Origin: Haliotis asinina
Taxonomy: Eukaryota > Mollusca > Gastropoda > Lepetellida > Haliotidae
Length of the DNA stretch: 64,000 nt
Assembly (NCBI RefSeq): GCF_037392515.1
Contig: NC_090288.1
Span: 16,090,969 to 16,154,968 of the forward strand
Direction: 5' to 3'
In this document: in pieces, positions 28,354 through 40,000 of the stretch
Layout of the letters: every line of letters starts with the position of its first letter
Position numbering within the stretch: the first letter of the stretch is position 1
Notes under the pieces: model-generated
What the model was told of the DNA's origin: nothing
What the model saw: the letters and a program-made list of their open reading frames with translations, nothing else
The model's database searches: none
Made by a program: the position numbers and the translations under genes

Positions 28354-28637
28354 TTAAAACACCATGACTTGATATTTATCTGCTGGATCATCAGTGGATG
28401 GTAGTGTGTCACCAGTGACCCTGTGTGACTGGTTCATGGTTCCCAGTAGCAACATATCTCCCCCTCTTCCTTCCCCAACAAGGAGTGTGACGGTTGAGTC
28501 AGCCTTGAGAATTCCACTACATTCTTGTGAATAAGCAATGTGAAGGAGGAGGCTGTCAGGGCTGGACATCTGATGTTGACTTGGTAGAGGAAGGTGACAC
28601 TGATGTTTCTGATGGATGGCCACCACTCTAAATCTAC
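28354..28637 (-). CDS. unrecognised candidate terminal exon
   Basis: After a pyrimidine-rich acceptor on the - strand (tgttttcttgtggtag, ending 28638) a frame of about 94 codons runs to TAA at 28354. It includes FRVVAIHQKHQCHLPLPSQ, GILKADSTVTLLVGEGRGG and STDDPADKYQVMVF. Codon choice and composition look coding-like but no family is recognised. It could be the last exon of the gene suggested at 30275-30559, or chance. Confidence 0.27.
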
Positions 28638-29277
28638 CACAAGAAAACAACATAAGGGTTATTTCTTATACCTTTATTTGTGATGGTGATCTTAGGACAT
28701 ATATTTTTACCTATAACTCTGCTTTTATTTATTGAGGTTTATTTCAGAAGAAAATAATGTATGTTTACATTATTTCATTATCACATTTCATAAGCATATT
28801 GTGGCAAGTGATGCATATATGACACTTGTACATGCAGACGCACTCATGCCCTTTCTCACATGCACGTGCAGGCACACTCAGCGTGAAAGAGACTGAGTCA
28901 CAGATACACAGACAGACATATACATATATAATTAAATGCATTGGTCAAATTTGATCAGATCATACTGAACAGCCAAACAACTGAACATGAAGTAATGTTG
29001 AAGGTAAATGAAATTAATGAAACTATTCTAACCTGAGTCGACTTGATGCAATATATTTTTTTCATTTTATCTTCTTTAAACGTTTACTGCATGAAAAACA
29101 TTCCTTCCCTTTCAAGCAAGCTGCTGTCATAACCCTTGAAAGGGATTCGGGATCAGTGCATAGAAGAGGGATTTGAACCCATCATTGTGGGCTTCAGGCA
29201 CACCAAAGGACTCAAGTTTGCTCAGCTAATTACTGAACTTTGTCATCAGTTTTTGTCCACTTTACATATTTGGTGTG

Positions 29278-29345
29278 GTAGGGTAGCCAAAGACACAGGT
29301 TCAAGCCCTAACATGGGCACAATATGTGAAATCATTTCTAATGAA
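29278..29345 (+). mobile_element. SINE family A fragment
   Basis: gtagggtagccaaagaca, caggttcaagccctaacatg and acaatatgtgaaatcatttc. Confidence 0.6.
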
Positions 29346-29610
29346 CAATGATGTGCTATTGGTTTAAACCATAATCACAATCATACTGAATTTTATGTCC
29401 GTGATAAATATGAATTTTATGTCCGTGGTAAATATGATCTTATTCAATTTTTAAAGTTTTTACAAAAGTATACAAAAGCAGATATTAACATCACTATTGA
29501 AGTAAAAAACATTTAAAAAAATATTTCAGATTATTTATTTTACTGTTCAAAGTTACTGCATGTGTTAATTGTGTTATTGTGCAGTGTGTTATTAGCCATG
29601 TCTTTATCAT

Positions 29611-30079
29611 ATATATGTCAGGGTAGAGATTGCAATCTGGTAGAATCAGAGATTCTACCAGTAGAAATTGTGATCAGAGTCTGTACCTTTAGAGATTGCG
29701 ATTGGAGTCTCTGCTGGTAGAATCTCCGAACTTAGTGATTTACTATTATCCTGTTGTTTAAAGTGAGATGATAAATGCATGCTGTCTTTAATTCCCCCAG
29801 CTCCTACATCTCAAGGTCTCTGTTAAAAGCAGGAAGTTCGAATTCATTCAGATGTAATGATCAGTAATCATTACATAAACACTGCTTTCCAGTGTACTAG
29901 TAAGTTCGGAGATTCTACCAGTAGAGACTCTGAATCTGATTGCCATCTCCACTAGTAGGATCGGAGACTCAACCACCAGAGACTCCAACTGCAATATCTA
30001 CTGGTAGAGACTCCAATTGCAATTTTTAGTGGTAGAATCTCTGATTCTACCAAATTGCAGTATCTACCTTGACATATAT
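29611..30079. mobile_element. 469-bp foldback/MITE-like element
   Basis: About 50-base terminal inverted repeats (atatatgtcagggtagagat at left; the complement of atatatgtcaaggtagatac at right) continue into further inverted blocks built on ggtagaatc/gattctacc. A non-repetitive centre of ~180 bases lies at 29740-29900. No reading frame. Confidence 0.8.
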
Positions 30080-30274
30080 TTTGAAAAAACCGTTGATCAT
30101 TGTTAACCTATTTAACATTGATAGAATCCAGTTAAAACCCATAATGAGTCAATGCCCAATGAGACATGGCAACACCTGTTTTTCATGGCTCAGTGACTGT
30201 GTCACCGCTTGAATATGTTATGTATTTGCTCACATTTCCATGTTCAAAGTTTCAATATTCATGTTCAATAACTT

Positions 30275-30559
30275 TCAGACTTTCATGACTCTTTCAGCCT
30301 GTTGTGGTGTTGGTACATTGTGAACGTCTTCAAATGAGAGGTCCTTGGCAGAGTTAACTGCTTTCAGTGTATTGACTATTCGTTCACTAGGCAGGGGTAA
30401 ATGTTGACAAAAACCTTCTATATTTGGATCATGTTTGAAGTAAACTGCAGGTAGTTTAGTGGTTGTGTCCCAAGGTTGATCTGTTCTACATCCCACTTCA
30501 CGTGAAATCGGAAAGGGTCAAATTGTAATTTTACTGCAGTAATGTTTTCCCTGCAAGAA
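30275..30559 (-). CDS. unrecognised candidate coding exon(s)
   Basis: After the acceptor-like ataatgttcttgcag on the - strand (ending near 30551) one frame reads ENITAVKLQFDPFRFHVKW, and a second, overlapping frame reads CRTDQPWDTTTKLPAVYF and on through LPLPSERIVNTLKAV to a TGA at 30275. Both have protein-like composition but are in different frames, so either a frameshift or an unseen splice is needed. The pattern VKxxFDPF is faintly like mitochondrial ribosomal protein mL53, which is too weak to name. It could be a decayed pseudogene. Confidence 0.3.
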
Positions 30560-30886
30560 CATTATGAATGATTATATCTACTACTTGTAGTCCAAAGAAA
30601 CGCCTTGAATTAAGAACTTGAATAATTATCTTACAGTACTATAGATATATTTATCTCTGCATGAAGGTTGGGTCTTGTTTTGAGAGGAAAAAATTATGGA
30701 AATGTCTGTCACTAATGTGTTCTCTTATTAGTTGTTGACCTGTTTTCACATTACCAAGAGTGGGTTTGGATGTCGATCATCATTTAGTTGAGCAGCATGT
30801 CCTTGGTTTTGTCTCAAGAAAGCTTAGTAGATACTTAGCATAAGTAATGCATCTGCCAAATCAACAGTGAGATATTGATAGGTAGG

Positions 30887-30907
30887 GTTGCCATGGCAAC
30901 ATGGCGG
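30887..30907. promoter_or_regulatory. perfect palindromic X-box (RFX) plus ATGGCGG motif
   Basis: GTTGCCATGGCAAC at 30887-30900 is a perfect palindromic RFX-type X-box, directly followed by ATGGCGG (YY1-type core). It lies about 330 bases upstream, on the - strand, of the candidate exon at 30275-30559. No transcript evidence is available. Confidence 0.35.
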
Positions 30908-31380
30908 AGTGACAGCTGGGTCAGATAATGTGAGATCATACATTCGTTGATGATGATGTGACTGCCATTTTGCTAAGAAGGGTCGTGTAAGTTTTGACTG
31001 ACAAGTATGTGCTTTGATGCTGTTTCATCTTAAATGAAGATAATTTGCTTGCTAAGGATTTAGTGTGTATATGTATATATTTTTGCAGCTGGTAGTTTAT
31101 GAAATGTCAGAGATCTTAGTCATGAAATGTGAGATAATTTGCTGTTGTATGTGAAATTCAGACGGTAGTTGTGATGGTACGACAGTAGTTCTGTTAATTT
31201 TTTGAAGTCACAAAATGATGAACATAAGAACTGGTGACGATTTCACAACTAACTGGAGCTACGATAGGATGAGAAGTAGTAGCTGTAGCAGCAGAAGCAG
31301 TATTAATAGTAACAATAATTCAAATAGTTGCAATAAATTTACAATCAGTAATAGTAACAATAACACAATGGTAACAGAAA

Positions 31381-31975
31381 GTAGCAAAACACATTAACAC
31401 AAGTAGTAGAAACAGTAGCAAGTAGCAGAAACAATAACGCAAGGAGCAGTAACATTGACACTAATAGCAGCAGCAAGACACAAGAAGTAGCAAAACACAT
31501 TAACACAAGTAGTAGAAACAACAACGCAAGTAGCAGTAACATTGTCACTAATACTAGCAGCAGCAAGACACTAGAAGTAGCAAAACACATAAACACAAGT
31601 AGTAGAAACAATAACACAAGTAGCAGTAACATTGTCACTAATAGCAGCAGCAAGACACTAGAAGTAGCAAAACACATTAACACAAGTAGTAGCAACAATA
31701 ACACAAGTAGTAGCAACAATAACACAAGTAGTAGAAACAATAACACAAGTAGTAGCAACAATAACACAAGTAGAAACAATAACAAGTAGTAGCAACAATA
31801 ACACAAGGAGTAGCAACAATAACACAAGTAGTAGCAACAATAACAAGTAGTAGCAACAATAACAAGTAGTAGCAACAATAACACAAGTAGTAGCAACAAT
31901 AACGCAAGGAGTAGCAACAATAACACAAGTAGTAGCAACAATAACACTAGTACTACTAGTTCAAGTAGTAGTAAT
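31381..31975. repeat. 21-bp-based minisatellite with ~85-90-bp higher-order units
   Basis: The right half (from ~31680) is a near-regular run of aacaataacacaagtagtagc (21 bp) with occasional losses. The left half repeats a longer block containing cactaatagcagcagcaaga and gaagtagcaaaacacattaa three times. Long Leu/Cys-rich - frames are a by-product. Confidence 0.9.
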
Positions 31976-31979
31976 AACT

Positions 31980-33027
31980 GAAGTGTTTAATTCTTAGAAA
32001 ATTCACTTCACTTACTGAAAAGCCATGACTTCACGATGTATTTGTCATCACTTTAAGGTAACAAGGTGCAACAATTAAAATTGGATGTGAAATTTGCAAG
32101 AGCAATCAGTCCCTGAATAAAGCAAAAACTCCCTGATGTACTTATTTGCAATAAATATGAAAAATGATGCTTTTCAATTGTTTTTGATGATTGCTTGCTG
32201 GTAACACCCATGTATAAATTATGAGATAGCAACCAATTCCCAACACTACTACAGTCCTACAACTTCCATGTACAACAAATGACATGTTTAATCAATACTA
32301 TACTGTGTCATGAGGTACTATTTCAAAATTTGTCAGTTAAAAATCTGATATATTGATAACGTTGAACTGATTTACAATTGCGGCTTTGAAGGATCTGTAG
32401 CAGAGTATCGGATGTCTAGAACAAGCTCTGTATGCTTACTCATGTAAATTTATCATACAGAATTCCCTCCATACTTGTGTAATGAAACCCAGAGTTCATG
32501 GTACTGACAGAAACACTGCTTCATGCTAAGGGTTTACTGGCATTAAGGATCTGTTCCTGGTAAATGAGGAAGCTCACTCTGACTTTTGGATTCTAGCTGT
32601 GAGGGAAATTGCACTGGTTTACCTGCATAACTTGCCTATGTAAGCACTGTGCTTCAAGGATATAGACTTAATTTGAGGATTTTATCTTTAACTACTTGCT
32701 CTTTAACCTGTAAACAAATGATGAGTTCATTGGAATAACACTTAGTTCCTTTCATGTTTTTGACTTCGAACACAATTACATGAAAACGTTACAGTGATAT
32801 CGGAGGCTGCTTGTGGAAGGCATGGGAAACAGTTTTTTTGTATATTAAGTATCCTTAATGGTTGCTTTTAATAGTGTGTTTCCCTAGAGGATGTAGATAA
32901 CCATGGGTAACCATGGTGACCAGGGTTATGAATCTGGTACAAAATGTATTGGGAACTGTTTACTGATGCCCCTGATATTTGATATATGTTGAAAATATTC
33001 TGATCATGTCTACAAGGAAATTGACTT
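31980..33027. other. no gene seen
   Basis: AT-rich sequence without recognised structure. Confidence 0.45.
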
Positions 33028-33030
33028 TTA

Positions 33031-33252
33031 GCAGTGTATGAAATAAGTCTCAATCCTCACCAGGCATCAGGGTTGGTAAATTCAAAATGTTGCGAGCCCA
33101 AAACGGTTTAACCAGACCAGATATGGTGAATTTAACCAGGTGAATGGAACATCTAAAGGTTTAACCAGACCATCAGCCTGGCAAGCTGTAGAGTTAGACT
33201 ATCCACCAGGAAGCTGGGGCGGTCAATGGATGAGCCTTATTTCATACACTGC
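33031..33252. mobile_element. 222-bp MITE, 17-bp perfect TIRs, TTA target duplication
   Basis: GCAGTGTATGAAATAAG at 33031-33047 is perfectly inverted at 33236-33252, and TTA flanks both ends (33028-33030 and 33253-33255). A 3-bp TTA duplication is typical of PIF/Harbinger elements; it is non-autonomous. Confidence 0.82.
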
Positions 33253-33255
33253 TTA

Positions 33256-36200
33256 TATATAATTTCTAGTCAGATATTTGAAAGTCATGAGTTACCAGAC
33301 CACAGTGAGACTGAGAGCGAAATACAGTCAGTTATAATCTACTTGTAGTGTAAACCATGGAAGTGTGTTTGTTGTCATTAATAACAGTATATGACAAGAC
33401 TGACCATGGATCTCACATGACCAAGGTATCGGAGTTTCCAGTCCCTGCCCAGGCTGGTCCATGATACCTGTACACAAATACTTTCCTAAAAAAGTTCACT
33501 TGCACCCTTGGTCATAATTTGAATTTCCCATGAAATTTGTAGCATCCACTTTATGCCTACAGTTTATCAGTATTTATGATTTCATGATATGCTGTGGAAA
33601 TTGATATCATCGTTTATTTCGTCAGTGCATGAGTGTTTGTTGTAATATTCTAGTGAGTAACAGGTTGTGAGAGTCTGGTAGTATTGGTAAACAAGCTGGG
33701 GCTGCCAGGGACGAGGAATGGTAAAGTAATACCACATGCACTAAGAAAGGCCATTCTGCCACCGAAACGGATTTCTTCATACTTGAGTGTGGACCAACCA
33801 TTGCAACATGTTTCTCAAACAAGAGACTCACTGGGTCAAACTTGTTTGGGATAGTAATTTTTTCAGACTGTTTCTTTCAGTGTTGTTAAAGACATGTTTA
33901 GAAGGTCTCCCATTCAAGAGTATGAAACTGGCGTTATCTGCTTCTCTTGGACGTTTTCCTTCATAATGATCATAATTCATAACTGAAATATTCTTCAGTA
34001 TTATACTATTTTAGTGAGTCACAAATTGTACAGAAATCAGTAAGCAACAAAGTTTTGCTAAACAAGCATCACCAAATGTTGTCTGCATGGTTCAGTGAAC
34101 ATGTTAAAGACTTAATTCAGTATTATTCAAGTTGGTGTGGGGTGGCATTTATATTTGGGTATATAAAGTAACAAGTTGTACGTAAAATTGTATCTTCAGC
34201 CACTTAACATGCTTAAGGCACCAAGTCTTGCTTTGCTGAACTGAAATGTAAAATATAGCTGCGAGCAGCGATGAGGGCTTCTTGGATTTTATGCAATACA
34301 GCCATTTGCATCTGTGACGTACCTCCAATTGTGGTCATGGCTACAGCTAATATAAATACATATTACTGTCAGTAGTGAAAAATGTGTCATTCTTTTACTC
34401 TGAATTCATATTGTCTTTAAATACAGATGCTACCCGTATTAGGATATCAAACAAACAAACATAATGGTTGTCGCTTTCAATTCTTATTAGCTTTGAAACA
34501 GGTGCTACTTGTAAAATAGCATCAAAAGAGAAAAAAACTTAGTGGTTGTCCATTCAGTGATCAAAGCATGCACACGGCACAACAATCTTTTCAAAATGTC
34601 TAAAACATAAAACTTGATAGCCTAAGCTGAATGTGATTCATGGTATGTTACTTAAATATATATACAATATATGTTGTATTAAGTAAATCTATATCAAAGA
34701 ACATAACAAACATGTCTAGTGATCTAACTTCAATAACATACAGGAGGAAAACACCATTGATCTTGTTGACATACTCGTACTTGAATTGTTCCTGAACGTG
34801 TGATTAATCTTGGAAATTTCACTCTACCAGCACAAACGTAGAAGTAGTCTAGATGTATAGGCAACGCCATTCAGTGTGTTCACTTTCGTGGTTCAATTGA
34901 TGTAAATTTGACTTATAATATTCATAACATCATACCAGTACCAGAAGAATGCTCAATACCATAGGACGAGAGTACGTTTCTATAGTTCAAATGATACAGG
35001 TTGTGACTGTATATAAATTTAAAAACAACAGCAGCTTTTCCTGCTTCATTGACAATATTTCGCTAGATCATCAGAACAAGATACATCAGGTTGTAGATAT
35101 ATGCTAAAACACACAGAATATTTTAAATGACTAGTAAAACCTGAACACAATGGCTATTTAATCTTTCTATGGTTGAGTGAGTGGGTGAGTTAACATTTAA
35201 CGTCACATCGGCAGTATTGCAGCCATATCGTGACGACTTTCTATGGTTGATGTGGGGTAAGTTATGGTTGTGTATGTTTGGAATGTAGCTCTTCGGGTTG
35301 TGCTGTTAAAACCTGCTTTGTGATTTAAACAGGAAACCATAACTATCAAATCAAGACATGTATATGGAACCGAAGGCAAAATACCGCAGTTTCACTTATA
35401 TCTCGGTTTATTGTTTCACAGATGAGGAATTTCCAGAATGAATGCGTATATGCTATTCCATGTTACACTAAAAATTCTATGCATTAAGAGGTAACAACAT
35501 CAGACCAAACAAGGTAAGATTTGGTTGGAGAAGTACCGCCAGACCTAGTTAATTTGCTGATTTCAGCGCCTTCTAGCACGTCAACCTGGCGCAACATTTT
35601 ATTTTTGCCATTTTCAAAAGGATGAGTGAAAAATCTATGGGACCTGTAAAAAATGTGATCTTACTTCTGGCACGATTCATATAATTAAACAATCAAAGTA
35701 CATACATGACATGCATATATTTTATGCACCTTTAATAAAATCTTAAACCAGCCACTGGGTTGTAGAAAGTGAGAATTTTCAAAAACATGTAATCTTTTGC
35801 GAGACACATGGAATTTTTGTCTACATCTGATGTACTTTGAAGTGGAAAATAATTGTAGTTTAGATTCGCAACCTTAAAAGCGCATCTTTGTAAGTTAAGT
35901 TGTGTCAAAAGTTTCATAAACGCTTATATATCATAATTCTAACAGGAAATTTCATACTTAAATTTCATAATTAAACCATGGACTGGAACTCAGAGTGAAG
36001 ACAATGCCATTTGTGATTAATTACTTTAAATGACACCACCAATTGCAAATCAGCCAATTGCACCGGTGCTTGGCGAGACGCTTCCGATTTCCCACCTCCC
36101 GCCTTAGAATGAATTTCACGTGCATTACATGCTCAATCAGAGATAATGAGGGTGAAAAGGAGAGAGATGCACGGAAATGAATTTTTAACTAGTCATGATC

Positions 36201-37068
36201 TTGAAATCCATTCAAATGCATGTTAAATTATTTATAATATACCGGTAGAAAGAATATGACAACTCTACTGAAAATTTAGTGTAAGTAAGTTACATTCATG
36301 GTTTCTTCGGTGTATCGGTAAATATCATTGCTGTTTAGGCGTGGAGACTCATTGGGAGCCCCACGTCTAAAACAGAAGGGATATTGACATATACACTTCG
36401 GTTTTTGCTTGATGATGAATTTTCTACGTATAAATGGGCGCATAACGTACACACACACCAAAAAGCCGTCCGTGGTTTCGCATTTTGTCTCTGTTGTCTC
36501 ATATGTATGTAAGTCTATAAGAGGAGTTTCTCTAAACAACTCATTTCATTTGAAGTTCAGCTAAAATTTATCGGGTACGCGGTAGTGCTTTTGACATACA
36601 CAAAGCGACGTGATATTTATACACACAGGACATCAACATATCGCCAGCTTTGAACGGAACCGTTGAACATAAAAACTGCAGTCAATGATGGTGTGTATTC
36701 CCAGACGCTCGCAATCCTCCACACGTTTTCCTTCAGATTCTCGTGCACTTTGCCAGTGAAATGACTTGAAAATGTAGGGGCACCTTTTGGCACATTCCGC
36801 CGCGTATTCATGGGCCGTCGGTGATAAAAAGAAGTGCGTATTTTCTTAATATGCAGAAACTTGGGGATTTTGATGGCTAGTATTGTTTACGGTGATGTGT
36901 ACATAGAGGCAAGCACTTTCGATAGATATTTAAAGCGGTCTAAGCAGAAATATTAGTAAATTTGCTCCGCACTCCTCCTTTCATTAGGGGGCACGTCTCA
37001 AACGTTGTGTCTTCTTTTTAGCTAATGCAGTGTGTATCACCTTCAAAACAAAGCATTTTAACAATGAC
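33256..37068. other. no confident gene; left flank of the satellite array
   Basis: Contains a decayed SINE tail at 35171-35232 and a possible repeat start at ~34253 (tagctgcgagcagcgatgag). Frames of 60-90 codons on the - strand at 36276-36811 have no recognised family; one reads like a fragment of an extracellular repeat (APTFSSHFTGKVHEN) but is too short to call. Confidence 0.4.
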
Positions 37069-40000
37069 GTCGTTGCGTAGGGAGGTGCCTAGAGACAAAG
37101 TATGGCAAGTTTGAAAGCGGTAGCTGTTGTAGTTGTAGTGCAGCAGATTTTGGGAGCAAAGTAGTCAGAATTGGGCTGAAAAACAGCAGCAAAAACTTCA
37201 ATCGCAAATAGCGGCCAAACGGTGCATTTTAGCGACTCGGCGCAACAGATGAAATTGTAGACATTTTGATTGCGCATCTGCTCAAGAAGTTTGGTAGTCA
37301 TTGCAGCAGTAGTTTTGGAGATTATTGCATTTCAAATTGAAAATTTTGAATTAATTTTGATTTATCTGCCCTTTGCTATTGGACCCACAGCCTAGAGATT
37401 TTAATGGGGAATATCTACACCTCGGTGCGCATCTGCCTGATTTTTTTCAAGCGATTCTGTCCACTGGTGCTCTTTGTATCGCTGGCACAAAATACGGCGG
37501 AAAAATAAATAATAATAAAAACATCAGTAATTACAATAGGTCTTCTGCCTTATGGCAAGAAGCCCTAATAAGAAAAATCGTTATTTTTGAGTTTTTCGGG
37601 GTTTTGACACTTGCATTTGATAGCATGCCAAACAAACAATTTTTTTTAAGTCAAGGTCACCAAGGTCACGTGTCAAGGTCATTTAACTGGTTAGACACAA
37701 GAAAAAGCACTTTTTTTCGCGAGCTAAGGCGACATTGTTATGGCATATAGGCTAAAAGGAATTAGTGTTTCTGCTTTGCCCGGACCCGCTGTATCATATG
37801 CGCTGGTTAGATTTGCTGACAAACTTGTCCGTTGTCTGTTCGTATGTCTGTCCGTCAAAATACTGTATCTCCATTATCTCGGAAACTATTCAATGTACGG
37901 AGTTGAGATTTTGCACACTGCATCCCCTTGACTGTGTGTATCAGTGCTGTAAAACCCAAGTCATTCGGATTTCAACTTTTGTTTCTATGGCAACCCCGAT
38001 AAACGAAAAACTTCAATCCAAGATGGCGGCCAAACGGTTAGAGATATCGAATTTTGACCCCCGCCCAAAAATGTTCGGCTTCACATGAACAAGCCACATG
38101 CAAAATATGGAAGCGATTGGATTAATAGTAATGGAGTTACATGCTGTTTTATGCCGTTTTAGACGCATATTAGATTTCTCCAATTTTCAAAGCCATATGA
38201 CCGCCAAATGATGAAACTTTTGATATACATGTAAGAACAGGAAATGTTAAGCATCTCATGCTGATGCTCTATGCCGATTTTCACGTCATTATGTGTAGAA
38301 CTGTAGTAGATACAGCGTTTCAAATGTAGTGTCACCAGAATCTGCTGAAATCCAATATGGCGGCCAAACAATTCACATTTTGACATGCATCAAAGAACAA
38401 AAAATGTTTAACACATCAAGTTACAGCACACTGCAAGATTGTAGCTGCATAGCTGTAATAGTAATGGTGCTGCGATTTTTTGAAAATACATCTGAGTTGA
38501 AAATAAACAACAAAAGTAAACATCTGAACATGCGTAACTAAGCAAGATATCGCAATATACTTCCACTTGGTACGTATATCAGGTACCTGTTCTATATCTG
38601 CAAAATCACAATGTTCTGCAGTAAATATTTTCAGAGTTATGGATTGCGGAAAATGCGTACTTCACAAAATCTGCAAATTTCCTTTCAACAGCTTCAATCC
38701 AATATGGCCGCCGCATCACGTGACTTTTGATATATGACTAAGAACAAAAATTGTTCACCAGCCAAAAACAACTTCAGAACATGTATTTCAAGCGTTGTAG
38801 CTGCTAAGTTTGCCTTGCAAAAAAAATCACAGAGAAGCCTGTATACGTTTTTGAAGACAACTTTTGCCCCGAAGTAGTATCCAATATGGCGGCCATCAAA
38901 TCCACACTGTCGCATTTGACGATGTCGTTGCGTAGGGAGGTGCCTAGAGACAAAGTATGGCAAGTTTGAAAGCGGTAGCTGTTGTAGTTGTAGTGCAGCA
39001 GATTTTGGGAGCAAAGTAGTCAGAATTGGGCTGAAAAACAGCAGCAAAAACTTCAATCGCAAATAGCGGCCAAACGGTGCATTTTAGCGACTCGGCGCAA
39101 CAGATGAAATTGTAGACATTTTGATTGCGCATCTGCTCAAGAAGTTTGGTAGTCATTGCAGCAGTAGTTTTGGAGATTATTGCATTTCAAATTGAAAATT
39201 TTGAATTAATTTTGATTTATCTGCCCTTTGCTATTGGACCCACAGCCTAGAGATTTTAATGGGGAATATCTACACCTCGGTGCGCATCTGCCTGATTTTT
39301 TTCAAGCGATTCTGTCCACTGGTGCTCTTTGTATCGCTGGCACAAAATACGGCGGAAAAATAAATAATAATAAAAACATCAGTAATTACAATAGGTCTTC
39401 TGCCTTATGGCAAGAAGCCCTAATAAGAAAAATCGTTATTTTTGAGTTTTTCGGGGTTTTGACACTTGCATTTGATAGCATGCCAAACAAACAATTTTTT
39501 TTAAGTCAAGGTCACCAAGGTCACGTGTCAAGGTCATTTAACTGGTTAGACACAAGAAAAAGCACTTTTTTTCGCGAGCTAAGGCGACATTGTTATGGCA
39601 TATAGGCTAAAAGGAATTAGTGTTTCTGCTTTGCCCGGACCCGCTGTATCATATGCGCTGGTTAGATTTGCTGACAAACTTGTCCGTTGTCTGTTCGTAT
39701 GTCTGTCCGTCAAAATACTGTATCTCCATTATCTCGGAAACTATTCAATGTACGGAGTTGAGATTTTGCACACTGCATCCCCTTGACTGTGTGTATCAGT
39801 GCTGTAAAACCCAAGTCATTCGGATTTCAACTTTTGTTTCTATGGCAACCCCGATAAACGAAAAACTTCAATCCAAGATGGCGGCCAAACGGTTAGAGAT
39901 ATCGAATTTTGACCCCCGCCCAAAAATGTTCGGCTTCACATGAACAAGCCACATGCAAAATATGGAAGCGATTGGATTAATAGTAATGGAGTTACATGCT

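Noticed and set aside
31345..31947. 200-codon Leu/Cys/Tyr-rich open frames, - strand, several frames
   Set aside because: Produced by the stop-free 21-bp minisatellite; all frames are open and none looks like a protein.
36617..36811. Cadherin-like fragment (APTFSSHFTGKVHEN), - strand
   Set aside because: Only a dozen residues resemble a cadherin start; no DxD/DxNDNAP calcium motifs follow.
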